Shown here: positions 43,438 through 52,051 of the stretch, in pieces
How positions within the stretch are numbered: position 1 is the stretch's first letter
Layout: every line of letters starts with the position of its first letter
Assembly (NCBI RefSeq): GCF_029541745.1
Contig: NZ_CP089746.1
Coordinates: 3,596,001 to 3,660,000 of the forward strand
Direction: 5' to 3'
From: Streptomyces sp. LX-29
GTDB taxonomy: Bacteria; Actinomycetota; Actinomycetes; Streptomycetales; Streptomycetaceae
Length of the DNA: 64,000 nucleotides
The notes under the pieces: model-generated
What the model was told of the DNA's origin: nothing
The model's database searches: none
What the model saw: the letters and a program-made list of their open reading frames with translations, nothing else
Translations under genes and position numbers: made by a program

Positions 43438-44658
43438 GTGAAGGGTGGCGTGACCGTGTCGGCCCGTACTGCGCCCAGAACGCCACCCCCGAGCGACACT
43501 CCGGACCAGCCGCCCGGCGACCGCGGCCGCGGTGCCCGTGACGGCGAGACCCCGGACCCCGAGGCCCGGAACCGCGAGACCCAGGACCCCGAAACCGCGG
43601 ACCCCGAAACCGCGGACCACGAAACCGCGGACCCCGAAACCGCGGACCACGAAACCCAGGACGCGGAAACCGCGGACCACGAAACCCCGGACCACGAGAC
43701 GCCGGACTCCAAAACCCCGGACCACGACGCCCCGGACCACGAGGTCCGGGACCGCGCCGCCGCGGGTGCCGTCGTCGGCCACACCGACGCCGGGCGGCCC
43801 ACGCCCGCTCCCACCCCCGCTCCCGCCCCCAGCCCCGGCGCCGGCGCCGCCCCCGGCGAGGCCGCCGACACCCCGCCCCCCACCACGCCCAAGAGCCGCG
43901 GCGCCGACGCGCGAGCGCTCACCCAGGTGCTCTTCGCCGAACTGTCCACCCTCGAACCCGGCACCCCCGAGCACAATCGCGTACGGGACGCGCTGATCGA
44001 GGCGAACCTGCCGCTGGTCCGATACGCCGCCGCCCGCTTCCGCAGCCGCAACGAGCCGATGGAGGACGTCGTCCAGGTCGGGACCATCGGGCTGATCAAC
44101 GCGATCGACCGGTTCGACCCGGAGCGGGGCGTACAGTTCCCGACCTTCGCCATGCCCACCGTCGTCGGCGAGATCAAGCGCTACTTCCGCGACAACGTCC
44201 GGACGGTGCATGTGCCCCGCCGACTCCACGAGCTGTGGGTCCAGGTGAACAGCGCCACCGAGGACCTGACGGTGCAACACGGCCGCTCCCCGTCCACCGC
44301 GGAGATCGCCGAGCGCCTCGGGCTGAGCGAGGAGGACGTCCTCGCCTGCATCGAGGCGGGCCGCTCGTACCACGCGACATCCCTGGAGGCGGCCCAGGAG
44401 GGTGACGGGCTGCCGGGGCTGCTGGACCGGCTCGGCTACGAGGACCCGGAGCTGGCCGGGGTCGAGCACCGCGACCTCGTACGTCACCTCCTCGTGCAAC
44501 TGCCGGAGCGCGAGCAACGCATCCTGTTGCTCCGTTACTACAGCAATCTGACGCAGTCGCAGATCAGTGCGGAGCTGGGGGTCTCTCAGATGCACGTCTC
44601 CCGGCTGCTGTCGCGGAGCTTCGCCCGACTTCGGTCCGCAAATCGGATCGAGTCCTAA
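43438..44658 (+). CDS. sigF: SigB/SigF-family RNA polymerase sigma factor with pentapeptide-repeat N-terminus
   Basis: A 406-residue sigma factor. Residues about 165-400 are a standard SigB/SigF-type core: region 2 with [20 protein letters not shown] and [18 protein letters not shown], region 3 with [14 protein letters not shown], and region 4 with [20 protein letters not shown] and [17 protein letters not shown]. The first 165 residues are an unusual low-complexity extension: 13 pentapeptides of the ETADH type (37-101), then a Pro/Ala stretch. GTG 43438 is the likely start behind GGAGG. Position relative to tadA matches my memory of sigF in S. coelicolor, where it acts late in spore maturation; the symbol rests on that synteny. 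Confidence 0.8.
   Translation: MKGGVTVSARTAPRTPPPSDTPDQPPGDRGRGARDGETPDPEARNRETQDPETADPETADHETADPETADHETQDAETADHETPDHETPDSKTPDHDAPDHEVRDRAAAGAVVGHTDAGRPTPAPTPAPAPSPGAGAAPGEAADTPPPTTPKSRGADARALTQVLFAELSTLEPGTPEHNRVRDALIEANLPLVRYAAARFRSRNEPMEDVVQVGTIGLINAIDRFDPERGVQFPTFAMPTVVGEIKRYFRDNVRTVHVPRRLHELWVQVNSATEDLTVQHGRSPSTAEIAERLGLSEEDVLACIEAGRSYHATSLEAAQEGDGLPGLLDRLGYEDPELAGVEHRDLVRHLLVQLPEREQRILLLRYYSNLTQSQISAELGVSQMHVSRLLSRSFARLRSANRIES
43546..43740 (+). repeat. Thirteen 15-bp in-frame repeats in the first sigma factor gene
   Basis: Units such as GAAACCGCGGACCAC repeat with exact 15-bp phasing over 195 bp. They encode pentapeptides [15 protein letters not shown] and relatives. DNA identity between units is higher than protein constraint would need, which suggests recent expansion. 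Confidence 0.9.
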
Positions 44659-44845
44659 CCGCTGCGGGTGACCACGACCCCCGGTTTCCGGGACGGAATG
44701 TCGATATGGCGCTACAGCGTGTTGCCGACATGTGACATTCTGCTGGAACCGCGTTTGCCGTGGCCCGACCTCCGGTATTCAGGGGGAGGCTGCGCTCGAC
44801 GCACAGAGCGCTGCTGAGATCCGTCCGCGACCTCAAGGGGGTGGC

Positions 44846-45676
44846 ATGTCCGCAGAACTGGGCAGCTCGAAGGTGCTCACCAACGACGCACCGCACGTGC
44901 TTGACGACTGCGACGCCATCGACACCCGCACCCTCTCCCGCTCACTGTTCCTGCGGCTCGCCGCCCTCGACCGGGACAGCGCGGAACGCACCTATGTGCG
45001 TGACACCCTCATCGAGTTGAACCTCCCTCTGGTGCGGTACGCGGCGGCGCGTTTCCGCAGCCGGAACGAGCCGATGGAGGACATCGTCCAGGTCGGCACG
45101 ATCGGTCTGATCAAGGCGATCGACCGCTTCGACTGCGAGCGGGGCGTGGAGTTCCCGACCTTCGCGATGCCGACCGTCGTGGGCGAGATCAAGCGCTTCT
45201 TCCGCGACACGAGCTGGTCGGTGCGGGTGCCCCGGCGGCTCCAGGAACTGCGCCTGGCGCTGACGAAGGCGAGCGACGAGCTCTCCCAGCGACTCGACCG
45301 CTCCCCCACCGTCACCGAACTCGCCACGGCGCTCGGGGTGTCGGAGGAGGACGTCGTCGACGGGCTCGCGGTGGGCAACGCGTACACCGCGTCGTCGCTC
45401 GACTCACCCTCCCCTGAGGACGACGGCGGCGAGGGCTCGCTGGCCGACCGACTCGGCTACGAGGACAGCGCGCTGGAGGGGGTGGAGTACCGCGAGTCGC
45501 TCAAGCCGCTGCTGGCCAAACTCCCGCCGCGCGAGCGCCAGATCATCATGCTGCGCTTCTTCGCCAACATGACGCAGTCGCAAATCGGCGAAGAGGTCGG
45601 GATCTCCCAGATGCATGTCTCACGGCTGCTGACGCGGACCCTGGCGCAGCTGCGCGAGGGCCTCATCTCCGACTGA
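44846..45676 (+). CDS. SigB/SigF-family RNA polymerase sigma factor (SigN-like)
   Basis: A 276-residue sigma factor starting MSAELGSSKVLT behind AAGGGGG. The core is close to the upstream paralogue but lacks its long extension: [60 protein letters not shown] and LPPRERQIIMLRFFANMTQS. The two genes are separated by 187 bp and share direction, so they probably arose by duplication. In S. coelicolor I recall the neighbour of sigF being sigN, a developmental sigma factor; that identity is inferred. No anti-sigma or anti-anti-sigma gene lies beside them. Confidence 0.85.
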   Translation: MSAELGSSKVLTNDAPHVLDDCDAIDTRTLSRSLFLRLAALDRDSAERTYVRDTLIELNLPLVRYAAARFRSRNEPMEDIVQVGTIGLIKAIDRFDCERGVEFPTFAMPTVVGEIKRFFRDTSWSVRVPRRLQELRLALTKASDELSQRLDRSPTVTELATALGVSEEDVVDGLAVGNAYTASSLDSPSPEDDGGEGSLADRLGYEDSALEGVEYRESLKPLLAKLPPRERQIIMLRFFANMTQSQIGEEVGISQMHVSRLLTRTLAQLREGLISD

Positions 45677-45745
45677 GTCTTCGGTCCAGCCCCACCTCTT
45701 CTCTTCTTCTATACATCTGACACTCCGTCATACACACTGTCCGCC

Positions 45746-46586
45746 ATGCGACGATGCCGGACAGGCCGCGCGCCAGGCCGCCGAGGATCGACGATCACCG
45801 CCTCGGCGGCCGCGCTGTGTGTGGGCGCCACCCTGCTGAGCGGCTGCGCCGGTGGGGCGGGGGACGGTCGCCTCCCTCTGGACGCCGCCGCCCCGGCCCG
45901 TCGCGTCCCACCCACCGGCCGGGTGGAGTTGAGCCCGCTCGACGGCGCCCCGGCCCGCGGCAGCGCCGAGCCGGTCGGCCCCTCGACGCGCGGTGTCGAC
46001 TCCCCCCGCCGATCCGCCGCGCCCCCGTCGGGCCGCGACACGGCGTCGGGCGGCGAGCCGAGCGCCGACGCCACCGCCGCCCCGGCCCCGGCCACCTCCG
46101 CGTCCCGTGGGCCCGGACCGTCCGCCCCCGGCCGGCCCCGCACCGACGCCCCTCGGCCGCCCGGGCCCCCCTCCCCGCCGTCGTCGCCCTCGTTCGCCCT
46201 CGTCGCCCTCGTCCCCCGCCCCGAGCCCCACCCCGCCGCGCCCGCACCCGCGTCCCTCGACCCCACCCCCGAGCCCGCGCCCCGCCGCCCTCTCCCTCGG
46301 CGACCCCGAACGCGCCCCCGCCGCCGACCGCTGGTGCGAGAAGGTCACCCTGGCCCTCCACAACACCGGCGGCTCCCCCGTCCGCTCCGGCACCCTCACC
46401 TTCGCGACGCACATCGTCGACCTGCTCGGCACCGACTGGTCGACGGTCGAGTCCACGGCGGATCTCCCCACCCCCATCGCCCCCGGCGAACGCAAGGAAC
46501 CGACCTGGGAGGTGTGCGTCGACGCCTGGCGGGTGCCCCTCGGCATGCATGTGGAGACCCGCGAGGTGACCGCCGACTGGCGGTGA
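45746..46586 (+). pseudogene. Lipoprotein gene with a one-base frameshift
   Basis: The N-terminus (CVGATLLSGCAGG, a lipobox) reads in one frame from 45746. The conserved-looking C-terminal domain (ALSLGDPERAPAADRWCEKV, VHIV-type strands, VPLGMHVETREVTADWR) reads in another frame ending at 46586. In the Ser/Pro-coding repeat TCGTCGCCC an extra T at 46193-46194 (TCGTTCG) breaks the pattern; without it the two parts join as SPSSPSSPSSP. The product would be an exported, lipid-anchored protein with a Pro-rich linker. The T may be a true mutation, phase-variable slippage or a sequencing error in GC-rich DNA. Confidence 0.75.
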
Positions 46587-46609
46587 CGGGAGCGGACCGG
46601 GCCGTCGGC

Positions 46610-47857
46610 TCAGTCCAGCTCCGCCAGGGCGGCGGTCAGCTCCCGTCCCTCCCGGGCGCCCCGGCGCAGCAGTACGGCCGCGGTGGTGTGCAGTTCGTTC
46701 CACGAGTGGGGGCGGCCCACGGCGGCCGCGTCCGGGAGGCAGTGGAGGGCGACCTTCAGTGCCTGGGGGCCTTCGCCCGCGGCGGCCAGCGCGTGGGCCA
46801 GACAGGACCGGTACCAGGTCTTGTCCCGGCGATAGCCGTCGGGCAGGGCGTCGAGCCCGGTGCCGAGCCGGGTGATGGCCGACTGCCAGGCGCGCAGGTG
46901 GATGTCGGCCATGCCGCGTTGCAGGGTGAACCAGTTCTCGTCGTAGAAGTACAGCCACGGCGGCTCGTCGCCGGGTCGCTCCGCGGCGCGGGTGATCAGC
47001 TCCTGCGCCTCGTCCATCAGGCGCACGGCGTCGGCGGCGGACCCGCCGAGGGCGTGGCCGCGGGCCGCCATCTGGGCGGACATGCCCTGCACGCCGAGTG
47101 AGGTGCCGGGCGCGGACCAGCGCGACGCCTCCGCCAGCCGCACACACCGGGTGGCCCGCCCCTTGGACCAGGCCATGTGCGCCTTCATGTTGAGCGTCGT
47201 GGCCGCCATGTCGGCGTCGCCCGCCTCCAGCGCCCATTCATGGGAGCGGTCGTACCAGGCGAGGGCGGTGGCCGCGTCGTCCTGGTCCTGGGCCATCCAG
47301 GCGAGGAACTGCGCGTGCTCGGCCGCCAGCCGGACCACCCGGTCCGCGAGCGCGCCGCGCGCCCCGGCGTGCAGCTCCACCACGGTGCGCAGCTGCTGCC
47401 GCATCACGTCGACGAGCGGCCGCGAGCCGATGACGTCCTCCGCGCGGCGATGCTCCGCGAGGAGCCGGTCGAGCCAGTCCAGGGTCGCGGCGTCCACGCG
47501 CCGACCACCGGCGACCACCCCGACGACGCGGTCCAGCAGATCCGTGTCCGGCGCCGCTCCGTCCAGACGCATGCCCGCCACCGGCCCCGCCGCCGCGGGG
47601 GCGCGGCCGTCCAGCAACCGTCCGGGCACCCCCAGCCCGTCGACGATCCGCTGTCGTACCTCCAGGGAGGTGACCCGTCGCCGACCGCGCTCGATGTCGG
47701 ACACCTCCGGCTGCGCGAGCCCGACCCGCTGGCCGACCCTCGTCTGACTGACTTTCATGAGCTCCCGGTACGTCCGGAGGACGGCACCCCAGTCCTCACG
47801 GCCGACCGCCACGACGAGCCGAGGGTGATCCCACACATCCACAGAGTGACCCTCCAT
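46610..47857 (-). CDS. XRE-family regulator with TPR-like C-terminal region
   Basis: A 415-residue regulator. A helix-turn-helix near the N-terminus (VLRTYRELMKVSQTRVGQRV, GLAQPEVSDIERGRRRV, about 25-65) is followed by about 330 residues of alpha-helical repeats resembling TPRs (for example AMTWSKGRATRCV-like and WAWYDRSHEWALEAG-like units). Such proteins may sense peptides or act as developmental regulators in Streptomyces. ATG 47857 follows TATATT (47869-47864 on the minus strand) by about six bases, so the message may be leaderless. A small conserved gene lies on the other side of the shared promoter. Confidence 0.8.
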   Translation of the reverse strand: MEGHSVDVWDHPRLVVAVGREDWGAVLRTYRELMKVSQTRVGQRVGLAQPEVSDIERGRRRVTSLEVRQRIVDGLGVPGRLLDGRAPAAAGPVAGMRLDGAAPDTDLLDRVVGVVAGGRRVDAATLDWLDRLLAEHRRAEDVIGSRPLVDVMRQQLRTVVELHAGARGALADRVVRLAAEHAQFLAWMAQDQDDAATALAWYDRSHEWALEAGDADMAATTLNMKAHMAWSKGRATRCVRLAEASRWSAPGTSLGVQGMSAQMAARGHALGGSAADAVRLMDEAQELITRAAERPGDEPPWLYFYDENWFTLQRGMADIHLRAWQSAITRLGTGLDALPDGYRRDKTWYRSCLAHALAAAGEGPQALKVALHCLPDAAAVGRPHSWNELHTTAAVLLRRGAREGRELTAALAELD

Positions 47858-47865
47858 GGGCCCAA

Positions 47866-47882
47866 TATAGGGCGCGCCTATA
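47866..47882. promoter_or_regulatory. Palindrome in the XRE-regulator promoter
   Basis: TATAGG, GCGCG, CCTATA: a 17-bp palindrome 9-25 bp upstream of ATG 47857, overlapping the likely -10 (AATATA on the + strand at 47864-47869). It fits autoregulation by the XRE protein. Confidence 0.5.
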
Positions 47883-47994
47883 GGGCCCTGGGATGGGCGA
47901 ACGTCCGCCTCACCCGCCACGGTCTATGCGTGCCCGCACACCGCTCGCCGGCGGGCGGGCACACAAAGAGGCGACGTGAGAGGAGACAGGCGAC

Positions 47995-48345
47995 ATGAGC
48001 CAGCGACCCCGGCTGCTGCCCTGGAACGGGCCCGACGGGAAGCCCTGCTATCTGGTGGGGGACGGGACGGGGCACCTGTGGCGGCTCGCGGACGAGCTGG
48101 AGACGGTCCAGCTGGCGGCGGGGGCGCAGTTGCTGGGCACCGCCGACGAGATGCTCAGGGACGCGAAGACGGACGCCCGCGCGCTGCACTTCCTCGGCGA
48201 CTGCCTCACCGTGGCGCTGCGCAACGCGTTGCGGGTCGCCGAGAGTCGTGGCGACCGGCTGCCGACCCCCGTATACGACGGCGGGGAGGACGACGGGCCC
48301 GCGGAGTGGCGGCGGGCCGCGCGGAGGCGGTTCGGAATCGGGTAG
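47995..48345 (+). CDS. Small protein partner of the XRE regulator
   Basis: A 116-residue acidic-then-basic protein (MSQRPRLLPWNGPDGKPCYL, GDGTGHLWRLADELETVQLA). The form is common in Streptomyces next to XRE/helix-turn-helix regulators, where such pairs often have BldB/WhiJ-like developmental roles; here the pairing is divergent. No catalytic motif is seen. GAGAGGAGA precedes ATG 47995. Confidence 0.72.
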   Translation: MSQRPRLLPWNGPDGKPCYLVGDGTGHLWRLADELETVQLAAGAQLLGTADEMLRDAKTDARALHFLGDCLTVALRNALRVAESRGDRLPTPVYDGGEDDGPAEWRRAARRRFGIG

Positions 48346-48464
48346 CGCGGTGGACGTGGGACTCCCCCGGGGCCGGCGAATTTCTTCGCGCGGGCCTCGG
48401 GGGAGCCAAGTGTCACGGCCCCGGAATCAGCGGTCCGGGGGCGCGGAATGGCCGCGCTGTGGCG

Positions 48465-48962
48465 TTAGTACGCCAGGGCCAGGTAGACCTGGTTGTCGGC
48501 CCAGGTGCAGTGCCGGAGGATGGCGGAATTACGGTCGCCCTCGTCGGTGATGCAGTTGTTGCGGAACTTGCGGCTCGCGAAGGTGGAGCCGGAGTCCTTC
48601 AGGTCGTAGTCGAAGTACTGCGCCTGAACGTTGGAGTTACACATTTCCAGCGTGATCTGCTTGTCGGCGCCCTTGGCGGTGGCACAGCGACCGGGGTAGT
48701 ACTTGCTCTCCAGCTGGTAGCCGGGGAGGCTGCCGTCGCGCAGGTAGAAGTCCTGCGTGCCCGAGCTGTCGGCGGTCCAGGACAGGACGTTGCCGTTGCC
48801 GAAGGCGTCGAGGTTCAGGTCGCTCGCGACGTTCTGGAAGGTGTACCAGACGTCGGTCTGACCCGTCGGGGCGGCCGACGCGGGGGTTCCGGCGGCCAGC
48901 ATGCCGGCGCCGAGCAGGGCGGCGGCGGACACGGCGACTGCGGTCTTCCTGATTCTCGCCAC
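48465..48962 (-). CDS. Small secreted protein, lectin-like fold possible
   Basis: A 165-residue exported protein starting at GTG 48962 behind GGGAGGGAAC. It has a signal peptide (RKTAVAVSAAALLGAGMLAA, cleaved near ASAAP) and a mature part of about 130 residues. The mature part is rich in Asn, Asp, Tyr and Trp with three or four cysteines (YPGRCATAKG, TLEMCNSNVQ, RKFRNNCITDEG, LRHCTWADNQ). The repeated aromatic and polar pattern recalls ricin-type beta-trefoils but is not a clear match. The longer frame to 49169 is a shadow. Confidence 0.75.
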   Translation of the reverse strand: MARIRKTAVAVSAAALLGAGMLAAGTPASAAPTGQTDVWYTFQNVASDLNLDAFGNGNVLSWTADSSGTQDFYLRDGSLPGYQLESKYYPGRCATAKGADKQITLEMCNSNVQAQYFDYDLKDSGSTFASRKFRNNCITDEGDRNSAILRHCTWADNQVYLALAY

Positions 48963-49403
48963 GTTCCCTCCCTTTCGTGTGAACCGCGGGGGCCCACACA
49001 ACGCGGAATTTGAGGTGCGGAATGCAGTGCGAATTTCCGAGGCTTTCGCCTCGCCGGAAACCCTAGGGGCCGGCGCACCGGGGAGGTAGGGCCGGATCAG
49101 GTCAGCGCACCGAAATGAAAGTGGAGTTTTCAAGCATCCGCATTCCCGCAGAAACCGCGGGCCGGGCAAGTACGCAAAAGCGGCCAGCCCGTCGTTGGCC
49201 GCATTTCACCGCAACGCCGCGGGCGGCGGCGCGTATACAAAGGTGGCGCCCCTGGCGCGGGCGCATACCGGGCACTGGGTTCAAGCCAGGGCAGCACACC
49301 ACGCACGGGGCGGGACGGCGCGATCCCTGCGAAGCGCTCATGTCCGATAGTCGCGCCGATAGTCGCGTAGAAGAGACATTCCGCGCCGCCCGCCCCGCGG
49401 CGG
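48963..49403. other. Intergenic gap with a small direct repeat
   Basis: No gene is supported in these 441 bases. CCGATAGTCGCG occurs twice in tandem at about 49344-49367. The base composition is lower in GC near 49000-49160 (for example GGAATTTGAGG and GAATGCAGTGCGAATTT), which fits promoter DNA for the minus-strand secreted protein. Confidence 0.5.
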
Positions 49404-49751
49404 TCAGTCCTCGTCCGGCAGGGTCACGTCCACGGTCGCGGCCACGTACAGCCCGCCGTGCTCCTCGTTGACCTCGTAGTCGGTGTCGACCTTGCGGACG
49501 GTGAGCGGACCATGGCCGTACACGTGCACCGTCTGACCCACGGCCGGGATGGGCACCGGGGTGTCGGCCCCGAAGCGGGCGATCACCCCGAGGCCCTTGC
49601 CCTCCGGGTCATAGGTGAAGGCGATCTCGTAGCGGGTCGGTCCGGTGGCCTTGCCCAGGTCCAACCTGGTCAGTTCGGAGCGGGTGGCCTGCTTCTCGGC
49701 GTCGGCGATGTCGGCGATCACGGCGGGGAGCTCGTAGGTCATGGTCCACAT
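49404..49751 (-). CDS. Hypothetical protein of 115 residues
   Basis: The frame reads MWTMTYELPAVIADIADAEK to VTLPDED. No signal peptide, helix or catalytic motif is seen; the second half (YEIAFTYDPEGKGLGVIARF, VPIPAVGQTVHVYGHGP) suggests a beta-rich domain. The start could also be ATG 49742. I do not recognise the family. Confidence 0.6.
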   Translation of the reverse strand: MWTMTYELPAVIADIADAEKQATRSELTRLDLGKATGPTRYEIAFTYDPEGKGLGVIARFGADTPVPIPAVGQTVHVYGHGPLTVRKVDTDYEVNEEHGGLYVAATVDVTLPDED

Positions 49752-49902
49752 CTTTTCGCGGCCACGAACGGCTCAGCGCGAGGACTCGACGGCGAGTCAT
49801 CGTGAGCTGTCGCACGCGCACCGGTTTCACTGGCCACCGTCGCGGGCGGACGCGACGCCGCACACCACACGAGAAGCGGCACACCACACGAAGGGACCGC
49901 GC

Positions 49903-50175
49903 ATGGCCACCGAGGACCAGGACCACGACCCCCACCACGACGTCGGGGCCTATGTGCACTACTACGACAGCATGGTGGTCTTCCTGAAGACGGCGCACTT
50001 CAGGGAGCTCGAGGAGGCCGACCGCAGGACGGTCGAGGAGAAGATGAACGCCGAGGACACCTGGTACCAGTCGCGGTACCGGGAGGACGAGTGCGGCGCC
50101 CGGCTCAGGGCCCTGCGCACCGTCATCGACCCGCTGCTGAAGAAGGTGGGCTTCGAGATCCACGACCCCGAATAG
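49903..50175 (+). CDS. Hypothetical acidic protein of 90 residues
   Basis: MATEDQDHDPHHDVGAYVHY, then a helical stretch (FRELEEADRRTVEEKMNAED). GAAGGGACC precedes ATG 49903. A 12-bp direct repeat, CACACCACACGA, sits upstream at 49861 and 49881. The function is unknown. Length and codon bias support a real gene. Confidence 0.6.
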   Translation: MATEDQDHDPHHDVGAYVHYYDSMVVFLKTAHFRELEEADRRTVEEKMNAEDTWYQSRYREDECGARLRALRTVIDPLLKKVGFEIHDPE

Positions 50176-50200
50176 CGCCCGCGCCGCGGGGCACCGGGGC

Positions 50201-50653
50201 TCACCCGGGCAGCGGACGGTCGCTGACCACCTGCTTCATCACGAGGGTGGAGTTCATCCGGTGCACGCCGGGCAGGGCGGCCAACTGCTCGTCGTAGAGG
50301 CGCTGGAAGGCCGTGAGGTCGGCGGTGACGACGCGCAGCAGATAGTCCGGGTCGCCGAACAGCCGCTGGGCCTGTACGACCTGCGGGACCTCGGCCACGG
50401 CCTGCTCGAATTCGGCGACGGCGGCCCGGTCCACCTGGCGCAGCAGCACGAAGACCAGCGCCTCGAAGGTCAGGCCCACGGCGACCGGGTCCACGACCGC
50501 CCGGTAGCCGCGGATGGCTCCCGTGCGCTCCAGGTCGCGCAGGCGGCGGTGACAGGGCGAGACGCTCAGCTGCACTCGCGCGGCCAGCTCGGTCACCGTC
50601 AGCCGGCCGTCCTGCTGAAGCTCGGCAAGGATTTTGCGGTCAAGGGCGTCCAT
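50201..50653 (-). CDS. Lrp/AsnC-family regulator
   Basis: A 150-residue protein with the AsnC helix-turn-helix (MDALDRKILAELQQDGRLTV, RVQLSVSPCHRRLRDLERTG) and the C-terminal RAM ligand domain (VPQVVQAQRLFGDPDYLLRV). The start at 50653 gives the standard length. It is divergent from a LysE-family exporter, so it probably responds to an amino acid and controls that exporter, as in LysG/LysE pairs (inference from architecture). Confidence 0.88.
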   Translation of the reverse strand: MDALDRKILAELQQDGRLTVTELAARVQLSVSPCHRRLRDLERTGAIRGYRAVVDPVAVGLTFEALVFVLLRQVDRAAVAEFEQAVAEVPQVVQAQRLFGDPDYLLRVVTADLTAFQRLYDEQLAALPGVHRMNSTLVMKQVVSDRPLPG

Positions 50654-50840
50654 GGGGCAGATCCTTCCCCAGTTCCCCCGGTGGCGGGTAGATGTTGGAA
50701 ACATATTTGGCGTAAATAAGCCTAATCTTCCTCGGTGCCGTCCTTCGACGACGGCCCGGAGCCGTTCCCAAGGGTCCGGAGAAGTCCGGAACGCGACACA
50801 ACGCTACGGAACGCAACGGTACGGAGAGGAAGAGCACGGC

Positions 50841-51521
50841 ATGGACGTGGGCGCGGTAGCGGCCTTCTTCGCGGTGGATCTGCTGCTGGTCTGCACCCCG
50901 GGCGCGGACTGGGCGTACACGATCACCGCGGGGCTGCGGGACCGCTCGGTGGTGCCCGCGGTCTCCGGGCTGGTCGCCGGGTACGCCGCCCACACCCTAC
51001 TGGCGCTGTGCGGGCTGGCCCTGCTCGTTTCGCAGTCGGCGAGCCTGCTCACCGTGCTGACGGTGGTCGGGGCCGGCTATCTGTGCTGGCTGGGGTGGCA
51101 GGTGCTGTCCTCGCCGCCGGCCGACCCCGTGGGCGAGGGGGCCGCGGGGTCGGCGGGTGCCGCCGTGGGGACCGGGGGCGGGGCCGGCGGCGTGGTCGCG
51201 CTGGCGGCCACGCCCTGGCAGGCCGTGTGGAAGGGCGCCGGAATCAGCGGGCTGAACCCCAAGGGACTGCTGCTCTACTTCTCGCTGCTGCCGCAGTTCA
51301 TCAGCCCCGGCGCGGGCTGGCCGGTCGCCGCCCAGACCGGGCTGCTCGGGGCGCTGCACACCGCCAACTGCGCCGTCGTCTATCTCTCGATCGGCATGCT
51401 GTCCCGCACCGTGCTGCGGACCCGGCCGTCGGCGGCCCGCGTGGTCACCCGCACCGCCGGCGTGATGATGCTGGCCATCGGCGCGTTCCTGCTGGTGGAG
51501 CAGGTGGCCGCGGCCGGCTGA
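50841..51521 (+). CDS. LysE-family exporter
   Basis: A 226-residue membrane protein with about six hydrophobic segments (VAAFFAVDLLLVCTPGADWA, ALCGLALLVSQSASLLTVLT, GAGYLCWLGWQVLSSPP). It belongs to the LysE/RhtB translocator group that exports amino acids. A Gly/Ala loop of about 30 residues interrupts the middle. It is divergent from the Lrp/AsnC gene with about 190 bp between. AGAGGAAGAG precedes ATG 50841. Confidence 0.88.
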   Translation: MDVGAVAAFFAVDLLLVCTPGADWAYTITAGLRDRSVVPAVSGLVAGYAAHTLLALCGLALLVSQSASLLTVLTVVGAGYLCWLGWQVLSSPPADPVGEGAAGSAGAAVGTGGGAGGVVALAATPWQAVWKGAGISGLNPKGLLLYFSLLPQFISPGAGWPVAAQTGLLGALHTANCAVVYLSIGMLSRTVLRTRPSAARVVTRTAGVMMLAIGAFLLVEQVAAAG

Positions 51522-51546
51522 CCGGCCGGCCGGCCGGCCGCGGACG

Positions 51547-51619
51547 CTCGCGGAACCAACTCGCGAAAACAGCTCGCGGAAATCAGCTCGCGTCGAAATC
51601 AGCTCGCGAAATCAGCTGA
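51547..51619. repeat. Short CTCGCGGAAATCAG repeats after the LysE gene
   Basis: Five degenerate units of 13-16 bp (CTCGCGGAACCAA, CTCGCGAAAACAG, CTCGCGGAAATCAG and so on) run into the stop codon of the convergent small membrane protein gene at 51612. Confidence 0.7.
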
Positions 51620-51827
51620 GCGCGAGCCAGGCCACCGCCGCGACCACGGCGATCGCGGCGACCACGCCGACGATCACGCCGAGGCGCGGGCCGCCGGAGG
51701 TCGCCGCCGCCTGTCGACGCTGGCCTCCCTGCTGCTGCTGGCCGCCCTCGTCGACGAAGGCGCGGAACATCTGCGTGCTGCCCGCCGGGTCGTAGTTGCC
51801 CTCGGGGCCATGGGGGTTGTTCGCCAT
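51612..51827 (-). CDS. Small single-helix membrane protein
   Basis: A 71-residue protein with a polar Gln-rich N-terminus (MANNPHGPEGNYDPAGSTQM) and one C-terminal membrane helix (GVIVGVVAAIAVVAAVAWLA). Such tail-anchored small proteins are common in Streptomyces and have no known function. Its 3' end overlaps the repeat array at 51547-51619. Confidence 0.72.
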   Translation of the reverse strand: MANNPHGPEGNYDPAGSTQMFRAFVDEGGQQQQGGQRRQAAATSGGPRLGVIVGVVAAIAVVAAVAWLALS

Positions 51828-51966
51828 GGGGCCCGACCCTAGCGAAGACCCTCAAGATCGCCCAGTCCCGGGGCTTCCGCCCGGTCAGCGGTCGGATCAC
51901 CCGCCGCCTTGACCCCACCCCGACCCAGCCTTTGTCCGCAATTTACTCAGCAAAGCCACTTTTCGT

Positions 51967-52010
51967 TTGCCTGTAGCAACTAACTAGGGCTACGGTTGCC
52001 CTAAGCAACC
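51967..52010. promoter_or_regulatory. Promoter of the MarR gene with stacked palindromes
   Basis: TTGCCT (51967-51972), an 18-bp spacer and TACGGT (51991-51996) fit a promoter. Three nested inverted repeats overlap it: GTAGC/GCTAC (51973-51993), TAGGGC/GCCCTA (51985-52003) and GGTTGC/GCAACC (51994-52010). They suggest binding of the MarR protein made from 52052. Confidence 0.55.
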
Positions 52011-52051
52011 TATTAGCCGCGACGACGGCCCTCGACGGGAGGTGGACGACC

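Noticed and set aside
48346..48464. A hairpin or small RNA after the XRE-partner gene
   Set aside because: Only weak, imperfect pairing was seen, with no promoter evidence.
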